Shown: positions 32,628 through 40,893, numbered from the stretch's first letter. The stretch is 44,321 nucleotides of DNA from Actinomycetes bacterium (GCA_021803025.1 JAJZQV010000016.1:1-44321), one strand, 5' to 3'. Notes: generated by a model from the letters alone, not told the origin. Made by a program: numbers and translations.

Positions 32628-35047
32628 CCCTTCCACGTTTCGTCATCGCCGCCGCGCAGTCGGGGGCAGGAAAGACGACGGTCGCCTTCGGGCTCATGGC
32701 GGCGTTCCGGGCCGCGGGGGTGCGCGTCGCACCGTTCAAGGTGGGGCCCGACTACATCGACCCCGGCTATCACTCCCTCGCCTCCGGCCGGCCCGGGCGC
32801 AACCTCGACCCCTGGCTCTGCGGGCCCGAGCTGATCGCGCCGCTCATGCTGCACGGAGCCTACGCCGCCGATCTCGCGATCATCGAAGGAGTGATGGGGC
32901 TCCTCGACGGACGCCTGGGAGCCACCTCAGTCGGCGATGGTTCGGTCCGCGGCTTCGGGTCGACGGCCCACGTGGCTCGTCTTCTTGGCGCTCCCATCGT
33001 GCTCGTCCTGGATGCGGCACACGCTTCGCGCACCTTGGCCGCGGTCGCGCACGGGCTGTCCACCCACCCGGACTCACCTGGCATCGCGGGTGTCATCCTC
33101 AACCGGACAGGCGCCGAGCGGGCGGTCGCGGAGGTAACCGACGCACTCGCCGCAGTCAGTCTGCCAGTGCTGGGAGCGATCCCTCGGACCTCCCACCTGG
33201 AGATCCCGTCTCGTCACCTCGGCCTGGTCCCGGCTGGCGAACGGCGCGCGGCCCAGGCGGTGGTGGACGCGGCCGCTGCGCTCGTCGCAGCGCACGTCGA
33301 CCTCGATGCCGTCGGCGCACTTGCAGCACTTGCCCCGCCGGTCGACAGCGAGCCGTGGCGGCCCGAGGATATGGTCCGTCCCGTGTCGGGACGCCCGCGG
33401 ATCGCGGTCGCAAGTGGCAAGGCGTTCACCTTCCGCTACTCCGAGACCACCGAGCTGCTCACGGCAGCGGGATGCCAGGTCGTCGAGCTCGACCCGCTGT
33501 CAGACCCGACCCTGCCGCCCGGAACGGCCGGTCTCTACCTGGGCGGGGGCTTTCCCGAGGTGTACGCCGAGGCGCTCGCCAGCAACGCCTCGCTGCGCGC
33601 CGACGTTGCCGCTGCGGTCGCCTCGGGGATGCCCACGTATGCGGAGTGCGCCGGTCTTCTGTACTTGTGCCGCAGCCTCGACGGCCAGCCGATGGTTGGC
33701 GCCGTCCCGCTGGACGCAGTCATGGGGCCGCGGCTCACCCTGGGCTATCGGGAGGCCATCGCCGAGACCGACTCCGTAGTGACACGGCCCGGCGAGACGG
33801 TACGTTCCCACGAGTTCCACCGCACCGCGACCACAGGAGGCACGGCTGCGGCTTGGCGCCTCGGGGACCGCCTGGAAGGGGTCGCCGGTGCCACGCTTCT
33901 GGCCTCGTACCAGCACGTGCACTGGGCGGGCCACCCGGTGATGGCGCAACGGTTCGCCGACGCGGCATCGACGTTCGCCGCCTCCGGGTCCCGCTGGTCA
34001 CCAGGGCCGGTGCTGATCTCCTGCCCGCCGGACCTGCACCATCACGGGCTCGCCGACCTCGCGCCCGGTGCGGTCGACCTCGCCGTCAACATCCGGGAGA
34101 TGCGGCCCCCACAGTGGCTAGTCGACGCACTGACGTCCGACCCCAGCCGGTGGGCCGAGTACCCCGATCCTGCACCGGCCCGCGAAGCGATCGCAGCCAG
34201 GCACCGCGTTCGTCCCGATCAGGTCCTGCCGACGGCGGGGGCGGCTGAGGCGTTCGCCCTGATCGCGCGGGGGCTACACCCACACAGAGCGGTCGTGGTC
34301 CACCCGCAGTTCACCGAACCGGAGGCAGCCCTCCTCCGCGCCGGCGTCGCAGTCCAACGTGTCCTGCTTCGCGACGACGACGGTTTTGTCCTCGAACCCG
34401 ACCGCGTGCCGGAGGAAGCAGACCTGGTCTTCGTCGGAAACCCCACCAACCCGACCGGCGTCCTTCACCAGGCCGAGACGCTGCGCGCATTAGTCCGGCC
34501 CGGACGCACCATCGTCGTTGACGAAGCGTTCATGGACTTCGTCCCTGGCGAGGCCCAGACCGTGGCGGGATCACCCGGCCTCCTAGTCGTGAGGTCGGTA
34601 GGGAAGATGTGGAGCGTACCCGGACTGCGCGCCGGCTACGTCGTCGCCGACACCGAGACGATCGCACGGCTCGCCGACCAGCAAGGACCATGGCCGGTCT
34701 CCATCCCGGCCCTCGATGCGCTGCTGGTCTCATGCAGTCGCACGGCCGTCTCCGCCGCCGATCAGGTCGCCCGAGCGATCGAGACCGATCGCGACGCATT
34801 GGTCATGGGACTGGCTCAGGCGGGCTTCCGGACGGCGGGGACGCCCCGGACGCCCTTCGTACTGGTGGACACCTCTCCTGCAGGCACGGCCTCAGTGCGT
34901 CCCGCCCTGGCGAGGGCCGGCTTCGCCGTCCGCCGGTGCGAGACCTTCCCAGGGCTGGGCCCGTCATGGATTCGCATCGCGGTCCGAACACCGGCCGTGA
35001 ATACCCTGTTCCTCGAAGCCCTCCGCGGGTTGATGCCGGCCAGCTGA
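32621..35047 (+). CDS. cbiA/cobD: Fusion: cobyrinate a,c-diamide synthase and L-threonine-phosphate decarboxylase
   Basis: The protein has 808 residues. Residues 1 to about 455 are CbiA: AAQSGAGKTTVAFGLM, VGPDYIDPGYH, IIEGVMGLLDG and the glutaminase with Cys in TYAECAGLLYL (about 345) and SHEFHRT. From about residue 464 a PLP aminotransferase-fold enzyme follows, of the CobD (Salmonella)/CobC (Pseudomonas) type, which makes (R)-1-amino-2-propanol phosphate. It has VNIREMRPPQWLVDAL, VFVGNPTNPTGV, VVDEAFMDF and the PLP Lys in RSVGKMWSVPGLRAGY (about 662). The start is ATG 32621 or GTG 32624, overlapping cobO. It is the last gene of the block. Confidence 0.93.
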   Translation: MVTLPRFVIAAAQSGAGKTTVAFGLMAAFRAAGVRVAPFKVGPDYIDPGYHSLASGRPGRNLDPWLCGPELIAPLMLHGAYAADLAIIEGVMGLLDGRLGATSVGDGSVRGFGSTAHVARLLGAPIVLVLDAAHASRTLAAVAHGLSTHPDSPGIAGVILNRTGAERAVAEVTDALAAVSLPVLGAIPRTSHLEIPSRHLGLVPAGERRAAQAVVDAAAALVAAHVDLDAVGALAALAPPVDSEPWRPEDMVRPVSGRPRIAVASGKAFTFRYSETTELLTAAGCQVVELDPLSDPTLPPGTAGLYLGGGFPEVYAEALASNASLRADVAAAVASGMPTYAECAGLLYLCRSLDGQPMVGAVPLDAVMGPRLTLGYREAIAETDSVVTRPGETVRSHEFHRTATTGGTAAAWRLGDRLEGVAGATLLASYQHVHWAGHPVMAQRFADAASTFAASGSRWSPGPVLISCPPDLHHHGLADLAPGAVDLAVNIREMRPPQWLVDALTSDPSRWAEYPDPAPAREAIAARHRVRPDQVLPTAGAAEAFALIARGLHPHRAVVVHPQFTEPEAALLRAGVAVQRVLLRDDDGFVLEPDRVPEEADLVFVGNPTNPTGVLHQAETLRALVRPGRTIVVDEAFMDFVPGEAQTVAGSPGLLVVRSVGKMWSVPGLRAGYVVADTETIARLADQQGPWPVSIPALDALLVSCSRTAVSAADQVARAIETDRDALVMGLAQAGFRTAGTPRTPFVLVDTSPAGTASVRPALARAGFAVRRCETFPGLGPSWIRIAVRTPAVNTLFLEALRGLMPAS

Positions 35048-35197
35048 CCTCTGCGGGCCCTCACCACGCCTGCATCCACAAGTCGACCGGAGGTTGGTCG
35101 CTGCAAAGTCGGGCCGAGCTCCAAGTCCCGTCGAGGGCCAACTTGCGAGTCGTCCATCCTTAAGCCGTCCCCTTGCATACGTCCCCGCGCCGATCAT

Positions 35198-35353
35198 CTA
35201 CAAGCGGCTGTCCGCTCGCCCCGCGCCCTGCGATCCAGACTCTCCAGGGACGGCGGTACGAGTCGCGGTGACATCATCCGGCAGGGCCTCGAGGTAGCCT
35301 TCCACCAGCGCCTGGCCTACCCGGCTGGGCGGCTCGGACGACCCATTCCCCAC
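35198..35353 (-). other. Short coding-like frame inside the right boundary
   Basis: A GTG-started frame of 51 residues includes PPSRVGQALVEGYLEALPDD and ends near GAGRADSRL. It is the only coding-like stretch I see in the 440 bp between cbiA/cobD and the HEPN remnant. Its start lies within the arm-like repeats. I do not recognise it; an excisionase remnant would fit the position, but nothing in the sequence proves it. Confidence 0.2.
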
Positions 35354-35365
35354 GCATTCCCCACG
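35344..35365 (+). repeat. Two tandem arm-type repeats inside the right boundary
   Basis: CATTCCCCACG occurs twice head to tail. The same 11 bases lie inside the left boundary at 10746-10756. Paired with the core repeats this suggests integrase arm sites of an integrated element. Confidence 0.5.
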
Positions 35366-35439
35366 ACAAGGGAGAGAAGATGACTCTCTTCAGCCATAAG
35401 GCCTTGTCAGTGCGCCATTGCAACACATCACCCGAGAGC

Positions 35440-35460
35440 TTCAAGTCCTCTCTCTGACAC
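35440..35460 (+). repeat. attR-like core: copy of the tRNA-Leu 3' end
   Basis: TTCAAGTCCTCTCTC-T-GACAC matches the tRNA-Leu 3' end (10622-10642) at 20 of 21 positions in the same orientation. No cloverleaf can be drawn around this copy, so it is not a tRNA gene. It marks the right limit of the cobalamin block. Confidence 0.6.
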
Positions 35461-35469
35461 GGTACGAAT

Positions 35470-35502
35470 GTGGCTCTGGCTAGGGTGATTAGTCAGAGCC
35501 AC
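35470..35502 (+). terminator. Hairpin just outside the right boundary
   Basis: GTGGCTCTG and CAGAGCCAC pair perfectly over 9 bp and can extend by one G-U and three more pairs (CTA/TAG) around a 7-nt loop. It lies 10 bp beyond the tRNA-like core. It could be the original terminator of the tRNA-Leu transcript, displaced by the insertion, or a terminator for the minus-strand remnant that ends at 35489. Confidence 0.5.
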
Positions 35503-35803
35503 TGTCGTTGGACGGGTCTTGCACAACTAGTGCACAACATCTCTGGAGACAGATCCTTCCCTGACAGGTGTGGGCCGCAGGCACTGCTGGGCCAGGAGGG
35601 CCGTTGTTGTACCGGGCGGCGTCGTACGCAAGAACGAGCGCACTGTCGGGATCAGAGCTAGTGATGGAGGCCGCAGTCGCCAGCGTACGGCCGGCCTTGG
35701 CCAGCAGCGGCTCCCCGTCGGCGGCCGCGCCGGTGATCGCCTGAAGATGACCCAGACCGAGCAACCGCTCGATCTCGGCCTCACCTCGTGGCCAGCGTGC
35801 CAT
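35489..35803 (-). pseudogene. HEPN-domain protein, C-terminally frameshifted
   Basis: The first 60 residues (ARWPRGEAEIERLLGLGHLQ, ADGEPLLAKAGRTL, DPDSALVLAYDAARY) match small actinobacterial HEPN proteins paired with a minimal nucleotidyltransferase. After DAARY the expected ALLAQQGLRPT continues in another frame (seen as ALLAQQCLRPT), and the open frame ends in unrelated residues. ATG 35803 has AGGAG before it. The conserved HEPN RxxxxH region cannot be found in frame, so the gene is probably inactive. Confidence 0.65.
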
Positions 35804-35821
35804 CGGCGCTCTCCTCTCCAA

Positions 35822-36283
35822 CGACGGTCAGGCCAGGCCTCGCCTGCGCGGTCGGCAGCCTCGTAGGCGTCTCCCCTGGCGACGCCCTCCCCCAGCACGA
35901 GCACGTCTACGTAGTGCGGAGCGGTGCCCGTCTCGCCGGCGTGACGTGCCGCCCATGACCCGAAGATGAGTACCTCGCTCGCCCCAGGGATATCAGCGAA
36001 CTCTTCGGCGACCACGTGCTGCGGGCCGAAGCTGAGCTCGAGCAACCGGGTCGCTGGCCGGATGATCCGGGTTCGCGCGAACCATACGGTTGCGGCCCAC
36101 GCTGCGCTCCCCCACCAGCGACGCCTCGGCGAGCCGGTCGACTTCTCGGTGGATCGAGGTCAGAGGCGCCTTGAGCCGACGCGACAGCTCGGTGAGACTG
36201 AGCACCGGCGGGATGTTGGTCGCGGCTGATGCGACCGGCAAGGGGTTGTCGGTCTGGCAGATGCTGGCCAGCATCTGGCGCAT
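35822..36283 (-). pseudogene. Winged-helix minimal nucleotidyltransferase, frameshifted
   Basis: An N-terminal winged-helix segment (LSLTELSRRLKAPLTSIHRE, then VDRLAEASLVGERSVG) is in one frame. The nucleotidyltransferase segment (LLELSFGPQHVVAEEF, VLIFGSWAARHAGE, YVDVLVLGE) is in another, with the shift near 36045-36060. The GSW motif is present and the DVDVL metal site reads YVDVL, having lost its first Asp. The end EAADRAGEAWPD is cut short before the HEPN gene. The pair was probably an MNT/HEPN toxin-antitoxin. Confidence 0.65.
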
Positions 36284-36498
36284 CCTCCGACGGTGGGGGT
36301 TGATGCCGCTGCATTCGTACGGGCCGTCAAGCGCGCCTGAGGTGTATGGCGACGAGAAGAGCTCCTACGCCCGCCGCGGCCACTAGTCGGACGCGGGCAC
36401 CCGCGTGATCCGCGTCCATCTGGAGTGCTCGTAGGCAAGGACCGACGCCGCATCGGGCCGCTCCGACAGGTTCGGTCGGGGCTCGACCGTGACACGAT

Positions 36499-36770
36499 GT
36501 GGTGGTGACCGAGACGACGGTGTCGTGGGACGTCGTCCCCGTCGACAAGCCCGACGACGTGAGTGTCGTGATCGGGCAGGCCCACTTCATCAAGACAGTG
36601 GACGACCTCCACGATGTCCTGGTCCGGCTCAGCCCCTCACTCCGGTTCGGAGTCGCTTCTGCGAGGCATCCGGGCAACGGCTGATTCGACGCCCCGCCGA
36701 CGACCCCGAACTGGTCGACCTGGCGACCCGGAACGCCACCGCCATCGCCACCACCGACCAGTGTCGAGAC
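36499..36770 (+). pseudogene. Adenosine-specific kinase remnant, frameshifted and truncated
   Basis: The frame from GTG 36499 reads VSWDVVPVDKPDDVSVVIGQ, then AHFIKTVDDLHDVLVRL and LRFG, matching the adenosine-specific kinase family (DUF355). One base is missing near 36655; in the next frame the expected FCEASGQRLIRRPADDPELV and DLATRNATAIA follow. The rest of the about 160-residue family (the GHSFVVF part onward) is absent. Confidence 0.65.
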
Positions 36771-37139
36771 CGACGCCGACGTCAGTGACCGGCGCGCGCT
36801 ACTTCGCGTCATCGGCTACGAACTCTGACACGGGCCGCCGTCTACGTCCAAGACGACGCGCCCACAGGGCAGGTCGATCCTTCGGTCTCCCACAGGCACG
36901 ACCACACGCATCGTGCGGCGGTCGTTCCCTGGATCGACGGTCGAGGCGTCCCGGCCGGAGAGGACTCCTCTCCGGGAATGACCCTGCTGCAGGTCGACGG
37001 CCATCCTGACGTGGCTGCTGGGCCCAGTCGAGGCTCTTTCATCGGTGCTTCGCTGTTGCGTCGTAGCCGACGGGCGCTCGAACGCGTTTATGGTTGAATA
37101 CAGCGGCGATTCAGGAGACTTCGTTGCCGGCCGCGCAGA

Positions 37140-37233
37140 AACGGTTGTTATGAGGGCCGAAAACCGGCTCATATCAACCGTTATCGGGTTTGGGGCCCAG
37201 GCGACCCCTGTTCGCCTCGCCATAACAACCGTT
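37140..37233. repeat. Three copies of a 15-bp motif, including a perfect inverted pair
   Basis: The motif AACGGTTGWTATGRG occurs at 37140-37154 (plus), 37168-37182 (minus) and about 37219-37233 (minus). The outer two share AACGGTTGTTATG exactly and form a 13-bp perfect inverted repeat about 67 bp apart. The surrounding 36790-37450 has no gene I recognise. The sites could be protein-binding repeats such as recombinase or regulator sites. Confidence 0.55.
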
Positions 37234-37447
37234 AATGCGGTTGACCGTCCCTCGACGCCGGCAGCGTGCCCGGCAATCTGGCCCTCATCCCGTCGGCAGG
37301 ACCCAGGGCCGGCCAACGCACGACTCTCGGCACGAGAGGTCAATTGGTGCGGCGACACGCCGAAGCGACCGCGCGTGTCGTGGCCCCTCGACGGGAAGGC
37401 GGTGGCGAGGCACCACTCTCGGGAGAGTCGGATGCGGGTACGGGGCG

Positions 37448-37800
37448 TCACGCATCAAGGAGGCTGGGCTGACCGGGGTCTCTGGGTCGGCTCCGCCGTG
37501 CTGACCGGGTCGTCGTTGAGCTCGTCGGTCTGTGATTACCGAGTGCGATCTGGGAGACGCGGTCGGCGATGAGTCGGTCCCGGTCGGCGGCCGTGTGCTG
37601 GTAGGTCATCGCCATCACCGGTGTTGTGTGGCCAAGGCGTCCCATGAGGTCGGCCAGCGTGGCGCCTGACTGGGCGGCCAATACCGCCCCCTTGTGCGCC
37701 GGACATGCACTACGCCAGTGACGGTGTCGATGTCCTTGCGGCACAGCCCGAACACCTCCTCGTACCGCAACGCACACCACGCGCCGAGCAGTGAGTCAGT
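37448..37800 (-). pseudogene. Tyrosine integrase C-terminal remnant, frameshifted
   Basis: Two pieces of a phage-type integrase lie in different frames. One (about 37705-37800) reads LLGAWCALRYEEVFGLCRKD then IDTVTGVVHVRR, corresponding to the region around the first catalytic Arg (AAWCGLRxGE type). The other (about 37560-37720) reads GAVLAAQSGATLADLMGRLG then HTTPVMAMTYQHTAADRD, holding the catalytic H and Tyr (MTYQH). The middle with the HxxR motif is missing or destroyed. It abuts a rhodanese remnant upstream. Confidence 0.7.
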
Positions 37801-38086
37801 GGCGCGGAGGATGTCGAGGGCTTCGTAGGCCATCACGCAGTAAGCGCCCCGGCAATAGGCGACGATCTCGCCGCCGCGGGGGAGTTCTGGGATGCGCTGC
37901 TCGAGCTCTTGGAGCGGAATGGAGACTGCGCCCGGGAGGTGTCCCGCTCGGTACTCCTCGGCGGGGCGGACGTCCAGAACGTGCCGGTTCTCGGCGTAGG
38001 ACGGTGAGGAACTCACCGTCGTCGCGTGGCTGGTCGAGGCGCAGGTAGGCGATGCGCCGGGACTCGACCGCCGGCACCCGGTCCAT
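37796..38086 (-). pseudogene. Rhodanese-domain remnant related to the ArsR-rhodanese gene
   Basis: The main frame reads NRHVLDVRPAEEYRAGHLPG, then VSIPLQELEQRIPELPRG and IVAYCRGAYCVMAYEALDIL, i.e. an active-site loop CRGAYC like that of the regulator at 41.3 kb (CRGPYC). The upstream part (ESRRIAYLRLDQPRDDGEFL) is in a different frame and the DNA-binding domain is gone. At its 3' end the frame runs directly into integrase sequence (LRATDS-LLGAW), suggesting deletion of what lay between. Confidence 0.65.
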
Positions 38087-38111
38087 CGATCCATGTAATA
38101 CTGGGACACCC

Positions 38112-38133
38112 TATTCCATAGTTCCCTGGAATA
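38112..38133. promoter_or_regulatory. Candidate ArsR-rhodanese operator before the rhodanese-MFS genes
   Basis: TATTC-N11-GGAATA, with 7-bp palindromic arms TATTCCA/TGGAATA, lies between the minus-strand rhodanese remnant and the plus-strand gene at 38169. The same TATTC-N11-GGAAYA pattern lies before the ArsR-rhodanese gene at 41963-41984. Confidence 0.55.
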
Positions 38134-38168
38134 CGAGCGCGGGGTTTCGCCCCGGAGAGGACGACACC

Positions 38169-38372
38169 ATGGCTTCCGTTGCCCCGATCCCTGTCGCCGC
38201 AACCCTCCCCGAAGGGCCAGTCGTCGTCATGGGCGGGCATGGTGAGCGCGCGACGGGGCGCGCGAGCCTGATCGAGCCCGACGGGCTGTCCCAGGTCTCT
38301 GTCTTCGCGGACGTGCCGGACGACTTCGCCGCGATAGCCGGCGTCCCGGTCGAGGCTGGGGCGGCTCGATGA
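38169..38372 (+). CDS. Short rhodanese C-terminal-type protein
   Basis: The 67-residue frame (GPVVVMGGHGERATGRASLI, SVFADVPDDFAAIAGVPVE) matches the C-terminal rhodanese module of MBL-fold/rhodanese sulfur proteins, where this reads VVxCGHGERAMTAASLL. The active-site Cys is replaced by Gly (VMGGHGERA), so sulfur transfer by that residue is excluded. GGAGAGGA precedes the ATG and the stop overlaps the next start (ATGA), so it seems to be translated. It may be a gene remnant kept as a leader for the transporter. Confidence 0.55.
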   Translation: MASVAPIPVAATLPEGPVVVMGGHGERATGRASLIEPDGLSQVSVFADVPDDFAAIAGVPVEAGAAR

Positions 38373-39658
38373 GCCGGGCCGCCGGGCACTTGTCGCAAAG
38401 CGCTCGCGCTCGCTCCACCGGCACCCCTCCGATGCTCGGACTGAGCGCGAACCTGGCCCAGTTCTCTCTGCTGGTCGCGGTCAACGCACTGGTGGGCGGG
38501 ACCCTTGGCCAGGAGCGCACCGTGCTGCCGCTGCTTGCTAAGAACGTGTTCCACCTGGGGCTGTACACCAGCGCACTGACGTACATCCTCGCGTTCGGCC
38601 TGTCCAAGGCGGCGATGAACTACTTTGCCGGCACGCTCTCGGACCGCCTGGGCCGCAAGCCGGTGCTTCTGGCGGGGTGGCTGGCCGCGATCCCCGTCCC
38701 GCTCCTGCTGATATTCGCACCGAACTGGGGCTGGATCGTGGTAGCCAACATCCTGCTCGGTGTGAGTCAGGGGCTGACCTGGTCCACCACAGTGATCATG
38801 AAGATGGATCTCGTGGGACCGTCGCGCCGGGGCCTGGCGATGGGGCTGAACGAGGCCGCGGGGTACCTGGGTGTCGCGATCACCGCCCTTGCTACGGGCT
38901 ACCTCGCCTCCGCCTACGGCCTCCGCCCGGCGCCCTTTCTCCTCGGCGCTGCCTACATCGCCCTCGGCCTGGGCCTGTCCGGTCTGACAGTGCGGGAGAC
39001 CCGCCAGCACGCCCACCTCGAGGCCTCGGGGCACGCCGATGCGGGCGGCGCGCACGCCAGCCTGAGTACCGGCCAGGTGTTCATGCTCACCAGCTTCCGA
39101 GACCGCTCCCTGTCGGCGGTCAGCCAGGCCGGCTTGGTGAACAACCTCAATGATGGTCTCGCCTGGGGCCTGTTCCCCGTACTCTTCGCCTCAGCCGGGC
39201 TGTCTCTCGAGCGGATCGGCGTCCTCGCCGCCGTCTACCCGGCGGTGTGGGGAGCCGGTCAGTTGTTCACCGGGGCCGCATCCGACAGGTGGGGCCGAAA
39301 ATGGCTCATCGCCTCGGGCATGCTCGTCCAGGCCTTCGCCTTGGCCCTCGTCGCCGGGGCGCACAGCTTCGGCCCATGGCTGGCTGCGGCGATCCTGCTC
39401 GGAATCGGCACGGCGATGGTCTACCCGACGCTCCTGGCCGCCATCGGCGACGTCGCCCACCCGGTGTGGCGGGCACGCTCAGTCGGCGTCTACCGGCTCT
39501 GGCGCGACGGTGGCTTCGCCATCGGCGCTCTACTCTCCGGCATCATGGCCGACCTGTACGGCATCCCCACCGCCGTCGCGACCGTTGCCGCCCTCACCGC
39601 AGCCTCCGGAATCGTCGTCGGTCTGCGCATGCGCGGCAACGACCACAGGCCGCGGTGA
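38369..39658 (+). CDS. Major facilitator superfamily transporter
   Basis: The 429-residue membrane protein has about 12 hydrophobic segments and the MFS loop motif FAGTLSDRLGRKPVLLAGWL (about residues 82-101). A second-half counterpart is FTGAASDRWGRKWLIASGML (about 301-320). The substrate is unknown. Its place behind a rhodanese piece and a candidate ArsR-rhodanese operator, close to DsrE and a cysteine desulfurase, suggests export or import of a sulfur compound. ATG 38369 overlaps the preceding stop. Confidence 0.85.
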   Translation: MSRAAGHLSQSARARSTGTPPMLGLSANLAQFSLLVAVNALVGGTLGQERTVLPLLAKNVFHLGLYTSALTYILAFGLSKAAMNYFAGTLSDRLGRKPVLLAGWLAAIPVPLLLIFAPNWGWIVVANILLGVSQGLTWSTTVIMKMDLVGPSRRGLAMGLNEAAGYLGVAITALATGYLASAYGLRPAPFLLGAAYIALGLGLSGLTVRETRQHAHLEASGHADAGGAHASLSTGQVFMLTSFRDRSLSAVSQAGLVNNLNDGLAWGLFPVLFASAGLSLERIGVLAAVYPAVWGAGQLFTGAASDRWGRKWLIASGMLVQAFALALVAGAHSFGPWLAAAILLGIGTAMVYPTLLAAIGDVAHPVWRARSVGVYRLWRDGGFAIGALLSGIMADLYGIPTAVATVAALTAASGIVVGLRMRGNDHRPR

Positions 39659-39729
39659 CCAGGCCTCGACTGAACCCGGCGACGTCCGGCCTACTGGTTC
39701 GTCGAGCGGTGGAGCTAGGGACCCGGGCT

Positions 39730-40893
39730 CTACCGGGACCCACCCGCTGGCTCCTGCAGCCGCCTCGAGGAGGCGCCGAGGGCGTGCCAGGCATTGATGA
39801 TGGCTTGGGCGGCACGTCGGATGTCGTCGAGCTGGGTGGCCCGTCCGAGGGTGAGCCGGAGGGCTCCCAAGGCCAGGTCGGGTTCGACGCCCATGGCGAG
39901 GAGGTTGGCGGAAGGGGTGTGAACCCCGGAGTGACAGGCGCTTCCGGTCGACGCGGCGATGGCGGGGGCCGCGTCGAGAAGATCCGCACCGAGCCGGTCC
40001 GGGAGTGCCACCATCAACGTGTTGGGCAGGCAGCCGGTTGTCGGGCTGACGCGTCGAAGCCCGTGGATATCGGCGGCGAGCCGTTCCCAGAGCTCTTCGC
40101 GGAGCGTGGCCTCGCGGCCGGGCTCGGTGGAGAGCAGGTCTCCGGCGAGCTGGGCGGCCCTGCCGAGCCCGACGATGCTGGCCACGTTCTCCGTACCAGG
40201 GCGAAGGCCCCGTTCCTGGCCCGCGCCGACCAGCAACGGACGGATGGAGACACCGCGGCGATGGTAGAGCGCACCCACGCCTTTCGGCGCGTAGAGCTTG
40301 TGGCCGGCGATGCTGAGCAGGTCGACCCCCAGCTCGTCGACAGTGACAACGATCTTGCCCACAGCCTGCGCAGCGTCGGCATGCATCACGCCGCCCGCGG
40401 CATGGATGCGCTCGGCGACCTCCGCCACCGGCTGGATCGTCCCGGTCTCGTTCTGAGCGAGGATGACCGTGCCGAGTCCGATGGGGCCCTCCGGCATCTG
40501 GTCTGCGAAGATGCGACCTTCCGAGTCCACCGGCAGCCGGTGAACCCTCCACCCATCCGCCTCAAGCCCCCTGAGCGGCTCGATGGTGGCCGGGTGCTCG
40601 ACCGATGAGGTGACCGCGACCCGATGCACCGCGAGGGCTGCCGTACCGCGGATGGCGAGGTTGTTGGACTCGGTTCCCCCGGAGGTGAAGGTGATCTCGT
40701 CGGGTTGCGCGCCGATCAGCGCGGCGACCCGTTCGCGGGCTTCCTCGACAGCGGCCCGGGCTCTGCGTCCGAGGACGGTGGTGCTGGAGGGGTTGCCGAA
40801 GTGCTCGGTGAGGTATGGCCACATCGCTTCCGCCACCTCCGAGGCGACCGGTGTCGTCCCGTTGTGGTCGAGGTAGATCGGCGCGCTGTCCAT
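39730..40893 (-). CDS. Cysteine desulfurase (NifS/IscS-like)
   Basis: This PLP enzyme takes sulfur from cysteine as an enzyme-bound persulfide. The 387-residue protein starts PIYLDHNGTTPV and has TSGGTESNNLAIRGTA, the His in SSVEHPATIE, the PLP Lys in LLSIAGHKLYAPKGVGALY (about 200), RPGTENVASIVGLG and the sulfur-accepting Cys loop ASTGSACHSG (about 323). ATG 40893 overlaps the DsrE stop (ATGA), and it ends the minus-strand sulfur operon, 71 bp from the convergent MFS gene. Confidence 0.92.
   Translation of the reverse strand: MDSAPIYLDHNGTTPVASEVAEAMWPYLTEHFGNPSSTTVLGRRARAAVEEARERVAALIGAQPDEITFTSGGTESNNLAIRGTAALAVHRVAVTSSVEHPATIEPLRGLEADGWRVHRLPVDSEGRIFADQMPEGPIGLGTVILAQNETGTIQPVAEVAERIHAAGGVMHADAAQAVGKIVVTVDELGVDLLSIAGHKLYAPKGVGALYHRRGVSIRPLLVGAGQERGLRPGTENVASIVGLGRAAQLAGDLLSTEPGREATLREELWERLAADIHGLRRVSPTTGCLPNTLMVALPDRLGADLLDAAPAIAASTGSACHSGVHTPSANLLAMGVEPDLALGALRLTLGRATQLDDIRRAAQAIINAWHALGASSRRLQEPAGGSR

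Noticed and set aside
30601-35047. Annotating the cobalamin route as aerobic because cobA, cobI, cobM, cobJ and cobK names are used
   Set aside because: CbiX, CbiD, CbiG and separate CbiE/CbiT are present and no CobG or CobN/S/T-type cobaltochelatase is seen, so the early-cobalt route fits.
35440-35460. A second tRNA gene at the right boundary
   Set aside because: Only the T-arm and acceptor 3' part is present; the upstream sequence cannot form the D or anticodon arms.
36816-37451. Long minus-strand frame as a protein gene
   Set aside because: The translation is Arg/Ser-rich without any known motif, crosses the triple repeat and lacks a ribosome-binding site.
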